Source of the DNA: Absidia repens
Taxonomy: Eukaryota; Mucoromycota; Mucoromycetes; Mucorales; Cunninghamellaceae
Assembly (NCBI GenBank): GCA_002105175.1
Contig: MCGE01000041.1
Coordinates: forward strand, 62,001-126,000
Direction of reading: 5' to 3'
DNA: 64,000 nt
Positions 23,170-32,988 of the stretch are shown in pieces. Under the pieces are notes generated by a model, which ran no database searches, was not told the DNA's origin, and saw nothing but the letters and a program-made list of their open reading frames with translations. Every line of letters begins with the position of its first letter. The stretch's first letter is position 1. Both the position numbers and the translations under genes were made by a program.

Positions 23170-23622
23170 GGTGTCCATCTCAGGTATGGCGGGAGGATGT
23201 CAAAATGACCTACATATTTCATTTCCCTTCATTTATATTTACTCCCGTCGCCGACGAGATTATCTCTTACTTTCAGATATCTTATCCATTTATTATTATC
23301 CCTTTATCAATATCACAGAAAGTTTAGTATAAAAACCCACAAAAAGAATTGATTCTTCTTTTTATTTTTTATTCAGTTCTTGTTCGCTTATATTTTTATC
23401 AATAAAATTCAACAGGGCTTTAAACCACCAAAACCTCTTTTATTTTACCTTTATTTCAATCTTGACATGGAAATACTTAATTATCACGAACATTTTCGAA
23501 CTTTGAAGTCTATATTATATTTTAATCAAAATATTCTGGCGCTCACTTACAAATAATAAATAAAACACCACAAAAACACAACACAAATTACGATCCAATA
23601 AACCACAAAATTAGCCGCAACA
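23170..23622 (+). mobile_element. solo LTR or LTR fragment, plus orientation
   Basis: It has the LTR layout seen throughout the window: a TTTAGTATAAAAAC promoter near 23325, an AATAAA near 23401, CTGGCGCTCACTTAC in U5, and the terminal AAAATTAGCCGCAACA ending at 23622. The left end is estimated from a TG at 23170 and is uncertain. No target-site duplication was identified. Confidence 0.6.
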
Positions 23623-23869
23623 ACACAAATTTAAAGGTCCTGTTGAGGAAGATATTTAACAGCTGTTCGGCAAGAAACTGAAGCATATTTTTATTTCTTT
23701 TATGGCTTTTCTTATCACTTTCAATTTTATTTTAATCCAAAACTTCCTTTTAAAAATATTTATAATCTTATTTTTCTTATTTTATTTTATCTTTATATCG
23801 TATATTTTTGAAACGACCAAAATCGATTTCGTCATTTCGCACTTCGGTGGGCAGTGTGAAAAAATCAAT

Positions 23870-24806
23870 TCAGTCTCCGCACACATGACTCTATTTTTTT
23901 TTTTGGGTCCAATTTTTTTTTTCCCTTTCTTTTACTTTCTTTCTTGTTTTTCTCCTCCATGAAAGTCTGAACGATATGGTGGCATAGCTCATTGGGATAC
24001 TGGCAATCTAGGATTAGTGTTAGAACTTGAATTAGGGGCATTTTCAAAAATGCAAAACAAACATCATGGGGAAACCCTTTCGTTTTGGATTAGTGATTTT
24101 CAACCTACATTAGATTGGCCTTCATCTTAGAATAGTGCCATTAGCTTAGGTTAGTGTTAGTTGTCATAGTTTACACTGTAAACATATCTGAATAAACCTG
24201 TTTTGTCTTTTTACCATTCATCTCTTTCATGCCTTTTATTGTCTCGTTGACTGGGAATGAGTAAGCCCGGTGTGCGTATATGTGTGTATTTATATGTAGG
24301 AAGAGCGGTATGTGCTTCTGTAAAAAAAAGTGCACTATAGAATATTTTGCTATCTGTCCCCACTGAATTTCGCAATTGAATGGACTATATTGTAAGGTTA
24401 GTATTGATGCAAATTATTCTGGGGCAGGGCTAAATACTGGTGACTCAATAGGAAAATGAAATTTACAGCGATATTGATCTAGAAATATCAGTGGATCGAT
24501 ATTGCAAAGTCATAGACGTCAAATTTGATAACAATGCTTTTTGTCTGCCAACATAAAAACACACCACTATAGTTTATTTTCCCTCTGCACTTCACACCAT
24601 ATAAAGCAGCAATGGTGCGTATAGTATATGCCTATTAGAGTTTCCTGAAAAAGTGTTGGCCATGATGACAGAAAAGGGGGGAGTAGTGGCGACATTGATA
24701 CAGTGATGCGAGTGGTGGAATGGAAGGATATTCCAAAGTCATAGTTCTTTAGCTTAGACCAAGATTTTAGATAAACTTTTACCCCCCCCCTCTCTCTTTA
24801 ATAGAG
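23870..24806 (+). repeat. near-complete copy of the interspersed hairpin repeat R1 (subfamily I)
   Basis: 937 bp that match 61662-62598 in inverted orientation along the whole length. In order: CAGTCTCCGCACACATGA, a T/pyrimidine tract, the core TTAGAACTTGAATTAGGGGC with a GCATTTTCAAAAATGC hairpin, CATGGGGAAACCCTT, GAATAAA at about 24192, then about 600 bp with no ORF that other, shorter copies lack or retain only partly. It ends in CTCTCTCTTTAATAGA. No terminal repeat or target duplication was established. Confidence 0.75.
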
Positions 24807-24829
24807 GGGCAAGAGGAATACTTATTGTC

Positions 24830-25111
24830 ACCAATCTTTTTTGATTATCAAGTCTATAATTTATTTTCGTTTATTATATTATATTGATTAACTTTTGACT
24901 TTTATAGGATTTACATTATTCTACTTGATATAATTATTTCTTGAAGAAATAGTTCCCCTGAACGGACTTTAAATCTCAAATCAATTTTTTTTTTTCACTT
25001 TGTTATAATGGTTGAACTTAAAAGCCTAAAAAAGTTTCGGTGCTCGCTCTATAAAAAATAAAACCCTACAAAACCAAATTCCAGTTACGACCTAATAACC
25101 AAACCGTAGCA
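24830..25111 (+). mobile_element. LTR 3' fragment (U5), plus orientation
   Basis: It contains CCCCTGAACGGACTTTAAATC, GGTTGAACTTAAAAGCCTAA, GGTGCTCGCTCTATAAAAAA, and the terminal AACCAAACCGTAGCA. The same order is found at 44400-44603 and 41990-42154. The left end is not defined; the U3 part is missing. Confidence 0.6.
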
Positions 25112-25123
25112 CTATCAAACAAA

Positions 25124-25430
25124 ACTGTCGAGGATAGGCCTGGGGCCGCTCCCAACAACATTGAACCTGCAGCCGCCTTTGCTATCTTAGTGACTAAATA
25201 TGCCTCTGTACTACCCTTGACGATTTTCCCCTGATGACCTTGAACCACACCATACTCAAGTTAAAGTTCGATCCCGAATCACTCTGTCGATTTTTTTCTT
25301 GGTGAATTCGAACGACCCCTATATTTTAACCACCTCTGACCTCAAACCATATCAAATCTCATCCTGCCTCGCTTTCGACCAACCTTATTTTCTTTTATTT
25401 TTTTAGTATAAATAGCCAACAAATTCAATA
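25124..25430 (+). mobile_element. LTR 5' fragment (U3 and promoter), plus orientation
   Basis: It starts TGTCGAGGATAGGCC and runs to a TTTAGTATAAATAGCC promoter (25405-25420). The same start and spacing occur in the LTR at 58277. After about 25430 the similarity stops, so the rest of this LTR has been lost or replaced. Confidence 0.55.
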
Positions 25431-26399
25431 AATCTGGAATATCTCGACCGCGGAGCCTGCCAAAAGTAGTAATATCGCTATAGGCTGTTCAAACCAATAA
25501 AAAAATGGTTTGTCGAACAGTCTATTACAATAGAATAGTATGTAGAATAGTCTACCGCAATCGAATAGTATGTACAATAGCCTGTCACAGTAGTATAGCT
25601 TTGCCATCCCATTGTTCATTGCAAAATAAAAAAGCTTTTATTGAATCATGATAGTCAATACTAAATTAAAAGGAAAGAAGATATAAATAGGGGCCGCTAA
25701 TAGTAGTTGAGAGAGGTGCTAGTCTAGATGAATGGTGTACTAAAATAAATAAAAAAGGGATTTCTAAAAGGGATCTCTATAAAAGGGATCTCCAAACTTC
25801 TAATGAAGCTTAAACGCACATCATTGAAGCAAATACACATTTTTTTTTTTCAAACAAAAACAAGGTTTATTGAAGCAGAGATATGTTTTATTGAAGAAAA
25901 GAGACATCTACATGTAGCTAATCAAGACATTTCCCCAAGATTCTACAATCAAAATGAAAGGGTTTCCCCATGTCTCTTGCAATCCCTTTTCTAAAACCCT
26001 TCTAAACTATTTCTAACAGAAAGCCGAGGCCACCAGGTCCACAATGAGCCAAAAACAGTGAACAGATGTTGGCTCATTCCCGTTGATTTCTATTTTTTTT
26101 TTTTTCTTGTGCCCCTTCCCCCTTTTTTTTTTCTTTTCTCGACAAACAATGCAGGCTGGCGGCGGCGGTTGAATTCACACACTGCCAAAAAAAAGCTGGG
26201 GGTACGTCAACCCATCTGGCTTTACAGCTGCAAAATCGAATTAACGTGCAATATTTTCTTCTTCGCTTTATATAAAACGAACTACGAAACCGGTAAACTT
26301 CAAATTTTCCATGCATCTTTAGAAATATTATACAATCATTTTTTGTCACCAAACCAACCACCCATGTCTCATACAATTAATTGTACAATGCTCTAAAGT
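25431..26399. other. repeat-rich region without genes
   Basis: No gene is supported. A short tandem pattern of AATAGTATGTA(G/C)AATAG(T/C)CT units is visible at 25530-25600. A minus-strand R1 subfamily II core lies at about 25935-26030 (complement reads GGGTTTTAGAAAAGGGATTG then CATGGGGAAACCC). T-rich tracts follow at 26090-26140. Confidence 0.45.
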
Positions 26400-27512
26400 T
26401 TACGCCTATTTTTCTATTATCCTTTTATTTTTCACTTTAGTTTTTTTCAGTTTTCTCAATTTATCAAATAAAACTTGGTACAAAGGTTTTACACCACCAA
26501 ATTATCTACTGTTTCTATTGGATCATAGAAACCTCCTTTTATTTCTGATTACAAGTCCTTTTTTATTTTTACTATGTATTATGCACTTATTTTTATTGAA
26601 CAAACAAAGGTCAATACTTTTCTTTTTTATTTTATTTTACTTTTACAAGTTTATTTTTTATAAACTTTCTCTACAGTTGGACTTATCTACAAAAGTTCTG
26701 GTGCTCACTACTCTCAATTCTATTTTTGTCCGATTCAGGAACAAGATATTTCAAATTCCGTCCAAGGAACAAATTTCTTTTCAAGCTCTAAACAAGCAAA
26801 AGCTATACTAAAGGATAACTCAAGACATCCTATTCAAACCAGTGTGACGGTTGAACTCAACCTTGAGAATTGTTTGAGATGAAACAAAGATGGTTTACGG
26901 AAGCAAGATGGTTTACGGAAACAAGATGGTTTACGGGAGTAGCGGGGTTTTCGGGTGCACGATAGTCTTTGTTTCGAGCACGATGTCTTGAACTTTAAAA
27001 ATTTTAGTATAAATACCTTGAAAAAAAATATCAAAAAGAAAAAAAATTATCTTTGAACATTTTATCTTTGATCACTTTATATTTTTAAATAAATTTATTA
27101 TAAAGGTTTTTTTTAAACCTCCCAACTTGTTGGCTTCCTATTATTCCACACTTTGGAATACTTTTATTATATCTTTTGACAGCTGAGTCTGAATCTCGCT
27201 TCACTTTATTTTTTTTTGACTTGATCTAAGTCACTACTTATTTTACTGACCTTATTATTTTCATCTTTGAAAATAATACATCCTCACTTGGACTTTCAAG
27301 TTAGTCCTTTATTATATTTAAGCCTTTGAAGCTACAATCGGTTGAACTTAATCCTAAAAAGTTCTGGTGCTCACTCTATAAAAAATAAAAACCTACAAAA
27401 ACAATCTCCAGTTACGACCTAGCAACCAAAATTAGCCGTAACACCAGAAAAACATAAAAAACCTACAAAAACACAATCCAGTTGGACTAAAATAACAAAT
27501 TTAGCCGCAACA
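26400..27512 (+). mobile_element. LTR of type A, interrupted by a type B LTR
   Basis: The left part (about 26400-26841) matches 45740-46153 and 58470-58920: CAAATAAAACTTGGTACAAAGG, ACAAAAGTTCTGGTGCTCAC, then CAAGACATCCTATTC. The right part (27444-27512) is the missing end, finishing AATTTAGCCGCAACA. Between them sits an intact 602-bp LTR flanked by CCAG on both sides, so this copy is the older one. The left boundary is approximate. Confidence 0.65.
26842..27443 (+). mobile_element. solo LTR, type B (602 bp), inserted in a type A LTR
   Basis: It begins TGTGACGGTTGAACTCAACC, contains TTTAGTATAAATACC near 27004 and GTTCTGGTGCTCACTC in U5, and ends TTAGCCGTAACA. The 4-bp target-site duplication CCAG is at 26838-26841 and 27444-27447. 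The same LTR type occurs at 46154-46750 and 47648-48228. The start contains a GGTTGAACTCAACC palindrome. Confidence 0.85.
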
Positions 27513-27520
27513 CTATCTAA

Positions 27521-28382
27521 TGTTGGGTCCAGCATTGAAGACACCGCTGGGGAAATTGCTGCTGACATTTTTGGTTTTAACCAATTAATGGACTGGACCA
27601 TGAATGAAAACTAGTCAATGGAAAATACATTCATACATCTCAAAAAAAAATAGAAAATACATATATACATCCGAAAAAAATTAGAAAATACATTCCATAG
27701 ATGAAAAACACAAAAACAAACCATCTCTATAGATATCAGTTTTTTAGTATAAATAGCCAACTTTTTATTATTATCCTTTTCTTTCTCTTTAGTTTTTCTA
27801 TATACTTTTCTCATTTAACAAATAAAAGTCAGTACAAAGGTTTTTTTTATAACCACCAAATTACCAAGTTATCAAGTTATCAAGTTATTTCTATTTTGCT
27901 ATAGGAATCTTTATTTATTTTATTTCAGAGTCAATTATACTCCTTTTTATTTTTATTGAACCAGCTAAGGTCAATACTTCTACTTTATTTTATTTTATCA
28001 AGTTTTACTTTTTAAAACTTCTTTTATTTCAAGTTGGACTTTATCTACAAAAGTTCTGGTGCTCACTACTTACTATCCAAACTCATATCTGGAACTCATT
28101 ACTCATATTCAAATACACATTTGGTGTAGTACATATCTAGTGCTCTCTCTATAAACAAAAGTCAATTCAGGGACCACTGCAAATCAAATTTCAAATTCCG
28201 TCCAGAGAAAAATAAATCGCTCTTGACTTTCACTAGGAAGAAAAATTAATTTATTACAAGACACATTTGGTGCAAGATACTATTCTATCTATACCAAACT
28301 ATACAAATAACATCAAAAACATCAAGTCTACCATAACATAATTGGTATTCACTTATAACAAAACTTAAAAACAGCCACAACA
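27521..28382 (+). repeat. 5' LTR of the intact element
   Basis: 862 bp. U3 starts TGTTGGGTCC and its first 94 bases also encode the last residues of the accessory ORF when present as the 3' copy. The promoter TATAAATA is at 27748-27755 and AATAAA at 27821-27826, which puts a short R region between them. U5 contains GTTCTGGTGCTCACTACTTA. It ends CAGCCACAACA. Confidence 0.95.
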
Positions 28383-28386
28383 TATT

Positions 28387-28404
28387 TGGTGCTCACTACA
28401 GGGG
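28387..28404 (+). promoter_or_regulatory. putative primer-binding site
   Basis: TGGTGCTCACTACAGGGG starts four bases after the 5' LTR. TGG is the complement of a tRNA CCA end, as expected for a primer-binding site. I could not match the rest to a tRNA from memory; it does not fit the tRNA-Leu or tRNA-Arg genes of this window. The same GGTGCTCACT string recurs in the U5 of nearly every LTR here. Confidence 0.45.
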
Positions 28405-28775
28405 AATCAAAAAAAGAAATCATTTGAAATCAGAAAAAGAAATTATTTGAGATCAAAGAAAGAAATTTTATTTGGAATCAAAACAAGAAATTATTTGGAA
28501 TCAAAACAAGAAATTATTTGGAATCAAAAAAAGAAATCATTTGAAATCAGAAAAAGAAATTATTTGAGATCAAAGAAAGAAATTTTATTTGGAATCAAAA
28601 CAAGAAATTATTTGGAATCAAAACAAGAAATTATTTGGAATCAAAACAAGAAATTAATTGAAATCAAAAAAAAATATTTGGACTCAATCAGAAATCAAAA
28701 AAAAAAAAAAATCTGAAATCAAAAATCTGAAATCTCAAAATCAAAAATCAAAAATCAAAAACATTATAAACTGAA
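28405..28775 (+). repeat. tandem repeat leader upstream of gag
   Basis: A-rich tandem array with a unit near 24 bp of the type GAAATTATTTGGAATCAAAA. It is organised in at least two larger blocks: the segment from about 28413 recurs from about 28525. The last part degenerates into AATCAAAAATC repeats. A frame is open through part of it (28447-28716) only because the unit lacks stops; I do not call it a gene. Confidence 0.8.
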
Positions 28776-28797
28776 AATAATCAAGAATCAATCAAAC

Positions 28798-29880
28798 ATG
28801 GCTGAAGAACATACTGTGTTGGCAACATCATACGAGCAAAGCCTCAAAGGACTCAAACCTAATATTGCTACCTTCTCTGCTAAGGAAGGCGAAGATTTCC
28901 GCAAATTCAAAAAATTACTGGAGAACTACCTCTCTCTGACAAACGTCACAAATGAAGACCGAAAGCTTATTATTCTAAATTCCCTTCTATATGGAGAAGC
29001 GGAATCATTCATGGAAGACTGGATAGAAACATCTGATCCCGTAACTTATATTGGAGCCATGAATGCTTTGGAAAAACAATATGTCACTACCGAATTACTT
29101 CAATCATATGAATTCGCTTACAATGACATGACACAAGGTGTAGATGAAAGACCGCAAACTTATTATTCAAGATTAAGAGCTGCGGCAAAGCTAGCTGAAA
29201 ACCCCGATCCAAACGTATTATTAAATCGTTTTAGAACTGGATTATTACCTCCAATCCGAGCTCACTGCCTAGCATTTGGCGCTACAAAAATGGAAGATTG
29301 GAAAAAACATGCAGGAGACTGGTGGAAGGCTTATAGATCTGAAAATATGGATAAAAACCAAAACATCACAAAAAAAATCGGCACTCAAAAGTCAAAATTA
29401 GCTGACTTCCTGCATAATGCACCAATGGTACAGCCTACTAGCTTAAATGTCATGGATATAACCAACCAAGATGAAGATGAAATGGATCAAAACACATTCA
29501 TGGAAAAATTAGCCAAAATGGTGGCCATACAAATCAGTCAAAATAATTCTGGAAATGACACAGAAGAAAAAAGGCCTAAGAAACCTAGTAAGTCACAAGA
29601 AATAAATGATACTAACGATCTTAAGGAATCGATTAGGGAAGTAGTACGTCAAGAAATGAACCGATCTCAAGGTTATAATCAAAACCGTTATCGTGGAAAT
29701 AACTACAACCGAAATTATGATCAAAATAATGGCAATCGGCAATATGACAATCGTCGCCAACCAGAATACCGACCTCGTGAATATGGACAACGAAATCAAT
29801 TTAATGAACTTCAAACCCCGTATCAACAACAAAATCAACCTGGGGCACAACAGTCAAAAAACTTCAACAGCCAATTGTAA
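28798..29880 (+). CDS. gag: Gag of the gypsy-type element
   Basis: 360 residues, the structural protein that would form the virus-like particle. Residues about 20-190 resemble the retrotransposon gag domain: FRKFKKLLENYLSLTN, ILNSLLYGEAESFMEDWI, LEKQYVT, and YYSRLRAAAKLAENP. There is no CCHC zinc knuckle. Instead the C terminus (about 285-350) is rich in Asn, Arg, Tyr and Gln with repeated NRNY/RGNNY patterns, which could bind RNA. The first ATG after the tandem-repeat leader was used. The ORF ends inside the loop of a predicted frameshift hairpin, so part of translation is expected to continue into the protease frame. Confidence 0.88.
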   Translation: MAEEHTVLATSYEQSLKGLKPNIATFSAKEGEDFRKFKKLLENYLSLTNVTNEDRKLIILNSLLYGEAESFMEDWIETSDPVTYIGAMNALEKQYVTTELLQSYEFAYNDMTQGVDERPQTYYSRLRAAAKLAENPDPNVLLNRFRTGLLPPIRAHCLAFGATKMEDWKKHAGDWWKAYRSENMDKNQNITKKIGTQKSKLADFLHNAPMVQPTSLNVMDITNQDEDEMDQNTFMEKLAKMVAIQISQNNSGNDTEEKRPKKPSKSQEINDTNDLKESIREVVRQEMNRSQGYNQNRYRGNNYNRNYDQNNGNRQYDNRRQPEYRPREYGQRNQFNELQTPYQQQNQPGAQQSKNFNSQL

Positions 29881-29897
29881 ATGATGGTCAATTGGCT
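29856..29897 (+). promoter_or_regulatory. -1 ribosomal frameshift signal between gag and pol
   Basis: The slippery heptamer A AAA AAC (29856-29862) is in the gag register (codons TCA AAA AAC). Six bases later a perfect 9-bp stem follows: AGCCAATTG (29869-29877) pairs with CAATTGGCT (29889-29897). The 11-nt loop carries the gag stop codon TAA (29878-29880). After a -1 slip the frame is open through to 30686. Heptamer, spacer and stem agree with the canonical simple -1 frameshift signal. Confidence 0.8.
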
Positions 29898-30686
29898 CAT
29901 GAACATCAAAAAACCATCAACAATAAAAATAATAATCAGAAACGTGATGATTTAAACACCTTATTAATGGACGATGATTTAGACAGTCGTGATCTTTACG
30001 CTGCGACAAGATCAGATAGGCCACCTGAAGTTAAATTTCACCCCTATCGACATGAAAAACAAAAATCAAAAAATAAAAAGGAAAAACAAGCTATCATCCA
30101 CCAACAAGACCAACCAAGCATGGACATTGAAAAAGAAAATTTAAATGAAGAAATCCATGAAACCCCGACTGAAAAATTAATCACCCAAAACATTGCTCCT
30201 GAAATTAAAAAGTCGACAGAAATAAAAATCGACAAAAATATTTCAAAAACAAGTCAACCAAAGAAAAATGTCAGAAAATACTCACCTCCAAATTTTAATT
30301 ATGATATTGTGCAAGACGTTTTCAAACAAAAAGCAAATATAGAAGTTGGCGAATTATTAAAAATGGTCACACCCTTGCGAACAAAATTAACAAAAGCTTG
30401 CAGAAAGCAAAGATATAATAGAATACCGCTTGAAACCATACAAGAAAACACAGTGATGAATACTATGGAAGAAACTGATGTGGTAACCACTGCCGTATAT
30501 GCTGAATTCCAAGTAGGCGATCGAAAAGTAAAAGGACTAGTCGATTGTGGCGCTTCAAGATCGTGTATGTCAAGAACTATGATGAAAGCTTTAAATCTAG
30601 AAATCGATGCACCTTCAAATAGTGTATTTACTTTGGGAAATGGAAGTAAACAACCTACCCTGGAATGGTACAAGACGTTCCAGTAA
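29862..30686 (+). CDS. protease-region ORF (pol 5' part), entered by -1 frameshift
   Basis: The frame has no ATG near its start and is most simply reached by -1 frameshifting at 29856-29862. About 270 residues: a long Lys/Glu/Gln-rich linker (KSKNKKEKQAIIHQQ), then an aspartic-protease half with VKGLVDCGASRSCMS, where DCGA is the variant of the D-S/T-G-A active site, and SVFTLGNGSKQP. The second half of the protease fold (FILGNNWL) lies in another frame, downstream. The ORF stops at 30684-30686, 22 nt past the start of the RT ORF. No canonical slippery site is seen at this second junction, so it may be a disabling single-base deletion. Confidence 0.75.
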   Translation, partial: LQQPIVNDGQLAHEHQKTINNKNNNQKRDDLNTLLMDDDLDSRDLYAATRSDRPPEVKFHPYRHEKQKSKNKKEKQAIIHQQDQPSMDIEKENLNEEIHETPTEKLITQNIAPEIKKSTEIKIDKNISKTSQPKKNVRKYSPPNFNYDIVQDVFKQKANIEVGELLKMVTPLRTKLTKACRKQRYNRIPLETIQENTVMNTMEETDVVTTAVYAEFQVGDRKVKGLVDCGASRSCMSRTMMKALNLEIDAPSNSVFTLGNGSKQPTLEWYKTFQ

Positions 30687-32872
30687 ATATTGGCAATGGA
30701 ATAACAATACCATCTAATATCGAAGTTATACCAAATTGTCCAGCACAATTTATTTTGGGCAACAACTGGTTGAATCATGCACAAGCAATTATTGATTTCT
30801 CCACTGGTTATTTAAAACTCAGATATAAGCGACAGCGTCACAAAATACCGATCACTTTTATTAAGGCCACTGATAAGCAAGTTGTACCCATGAAAGTCAA
30901 TCACATAAATTATAAAACAAATGAAGAAGAAGAAAATTGGTCTGAAGATGATTCTGAGGAATCCGAAATAACAGACGATGAAACAGAAGAAGAAGAATGG
31001 GAACATGACGAAAAATCAGACCTGGAATCTGAAGAAGATTTATATAATATGGAAAGCCATGAGCAAAATATAGGGGTAAGAGAAAATCAAAAAAATCAGT
31101 CACTAACAATTTTTACAGAAAACGATGGACTGGTTATACCACCCTACACAGAGTGTCAAATTAATATCAACGCTCACAAACATGAAGCAAGCTACTGTTA
31201 TCAACCACTGCAAACAAAAAAATACAGCAATCCTATAAGTGATGACAGCACAATGAGCTTGACAAATCAAACAGATGAAAATATGATTATACCATCCAAT
31301 CAAATCATTGGCGATTTTTATCAACAACCAGCAACCGTCACCAATAATGAAATAATTGAATACACAGCTTACAAATTAAATGTTTCTAACTCCGTTCTGG
31401 AACATAAATCAATTTTTGATGACAATGACAATAATGAAATCACACTGGATCCAAATATTATATCAAAATTACAAATGGGCGATATATCTGCTGAACATAA
31501 AAGAAAATTCTTCAAACTAATATATCACTTCCAAGACATATTCGATTGGAATAATGATAAAATGGGATTAACCACTTTGGCAGAACATGAAATCGTACTT
31601 GAAAAAGAAATCACCCCTATAAGACACAGACCATATCGCATAAGCCCCGAAGAATCGACTCATCTCAAAAAAGAATTGGACAAGCTATGTGAATTGGGAA
31701 TTATAAAACCTTCAAATACACCATATACTTCACCTATAATTTTAGTTAAGAAAAAAAATGGTGAATATCGCATGGTAGTGGACTATCGGAAATTGAATCA
31801 ACAAACCAGAGACGATCCATATCCTTTGCCAAGAATAGACGACCTAATAGATGAACTAGGCGATTCACGAATTTTTTCGGCATTAGACTTAAGATCTGGA
31901 TTTCACCAAGTGCCAATGAAAGAAAATAGTAAACACTTAACTGGATTCACAACAAAGTTTGGTGTATATGAATATATTACATTACCGATGGGACTAAAAG
32001 GATCACCAGCATGTTTCCAACGATTAATCGACGTATGCTATAGTGAATTATTACATAAATGTCTTGTTGCATTTATTGACGATCTAAATGTACACTCAAA
32101 AACCATGGATCAACACATATTGGATCTCGAAAAATTATTTTGGCACACTCGCAGAGGCGGATTATTATTTAATGTGGAAAAATGTACCTTTTTCAGGCAG
32201 GAATTGAAATTTTTAGGATACATCATTACAAGCGATGGAATAAAAACAGACGACGAAAAAATTAAAAAAGTTAGAGACTTTCCAATACCGACAACAATCA
32301 AGCAAGTAAGAGGATTTATTGGACTGGCTTCCTATTATCGACGATTCATAAAGGACTTCGCAAAAATAGCACGACCGCTACATAATCAAACAAAAGCAGA
32401 AAGAAGAAATTGGGGAAAAGAAGAAACCGAAGCTTTTGAAAAATTAAAAGAAATGCTTACTACCGCCCCTATCTTGAAAAGACCGAACTTTGAAAAAGAA
32501 TTTTTCGTACACTGCGATGGAAGCAAATTAGGAATAGGTGCTATATTGTGTCAACATGACGACGATGGCAAGGAACACCCTATTATTTTTACTAGTAGAG
32601 GACTACGACCGGCAGAAAAGAATTATGGAGCAAGCAAACTGGAGTGCCTCGCATTGGTATTCGCTGTACAACAATTACGACCTTATTTATTGGGACATAA
32701 ATTTACTGTAATAACAGATCATCAACCCCTGAAATGGATCATTGAATCTCCGAAAATCACTGGCATAGTGGCAAGATGGGTACAATATCTAACCGATTTC
32801 AACTTTACATTAAAATACAAGTCCGGCAAATTACATCAAGCTGTTGATTTTATGAGTAGACTTGGCTACTAA
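30665..32872 (+). CDS. pol: reverse transcriptase-RNase H (with the second half of protease)
   Basis: 735 residues from the ATG at 30665. The first 60 residues carry the end of a retropepsin-like domain (PAQFILGNNWLNHAQAIID). An acidic linker with EEE/DDE runs follows. Reverse transcriptase spans about 310-500, with RMVVDYRKLN, SALDLRSGFHQVP, LPMGLKGSPACFQR and the catalytic AFIDDL. RNase H follows with HCDGSKLGIGAIL, KLECLAL and ITDHQPLKW, which hold the expected acidic residues. The ORF ends TAA at 32870-32872. The frame then stays open in register through the A-rich spacer into the integrase ORF, so only this one stop separates the two. It may also be translated as a gag-pol fusion. Confidence 0.9.
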   Translation: MVQDVPVNIGNGITIPSNIEVIPNCPAQFILGNNWLNHAQAIIDFSTGYLKLRYKRQRHKIPITFIKATDKQVVPMKVNHINYKTNEEEENWSEDDSEESEITDDETEEEEWEHDEKSDLESEEDLYNMESHEQNIGVRENQKNQSLTIFTENDGLVIPPYTECQININAHKHEASYCYQPLQTKKYSNPISDDSTMSLTNQTDENMIIPSNQIIGDFYQQPATVTNNEIIEYTAYKLNVSNSVLEHKSIFDDNDNNEITLDPNIISKLQMGDISAEHKRKFFKLIYHFQDIFDWNNDKMGLTTLAEHEIVLEKEITPIRHRPYRISPEESTHLKKELDKLCELGIIKPSNTPYTSPIILVKKKNGEYRMVVDYRKLNQQTRDDPYPLPRIDDLIDELGDSRIFSALDLRSGFHQVPMKENSKHLTGFTTKFGVYEYITLPMGLKGSPACFQRLIDVCYSELLHKCLVAFIDDLNVHSKTMDQHILDLEKLFWHTRRGGLLFNVEKCTFFRQELKFLGYIITSDGIKTDDEKIKKVRDFPIPTTIKQVRGFIGLASYYRRFIKDFAKIARPLHNQTKAERRNWGKEETEAFEKLKEMLTTAPILKRPNFEKEFFVHCDGSKLGIGAILCQHDDDGKEHPIIFTSRGLRPAEKNYGASKLECLALVFAVQQLRPYLLGHKFTVITDHQPLKWIIESPKITGIVARWVQYLTDFNFTLKYKSGKLHQAVDFMSRLGY

Positions 32873-32947
32873 AATCACATAAAACATATATCCAATAACA
32901 TATATTTAGTGCTAAAAGAAGAATATATATATATATATTTGGTGCTG

Positions 32948-32988
<41 letters not shown>

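Noticed and set aside
23702..23962. Phe/Leu-rich ORFs in T-rich stretches (also 19022, 47224, 48556, 58640)
   Set aside because: Hydrophobic composition comes from poly-T tracts and LTR sequence; no domain and no consistent frame between repeat copies.
25124..25250. LTR-encoded tail at the start of the type A LTR (TGTCGAGG type)
   Set aside because: The open frame reads AAFAILVTKYASVLPL, which does not clearly share the W-A-M-N-E pattern, so it was not counted as support.
25530..25600. Short direct repeats considered as a CRISPR-like array
   Set aside because: Units are imperfect and adjacent, without spacers, in a eukaryotic genome.
26058..26396. Opposing 100-112-codon ORFs
   Set aside because: They overlap on both strands in low-complexity sequence next to an LTR; no domain.
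27611..27814. 67-codon ORF on the minus strand of both LTRs, and the plus-strand 67-codon ORF at 27701
   Set aside because: They are duplicated only because the LTRs are, show no domain, are Phe/Lys-rich and overlap each other on opposite strands.
28447..28716. 89-codon ORF upstream of gag in the gag frame
   Set aside because: It follows the 24-bp tandem repeat, which lacks stops; the protein is a simple repeat and a stop separates it from gag.
30644..30690. Programmed frameshift at the protease/RT overlap
   Set aside because: No X XXY YYZ heptamer in the overlap window and no clear stem after it; reported only as a frame break.
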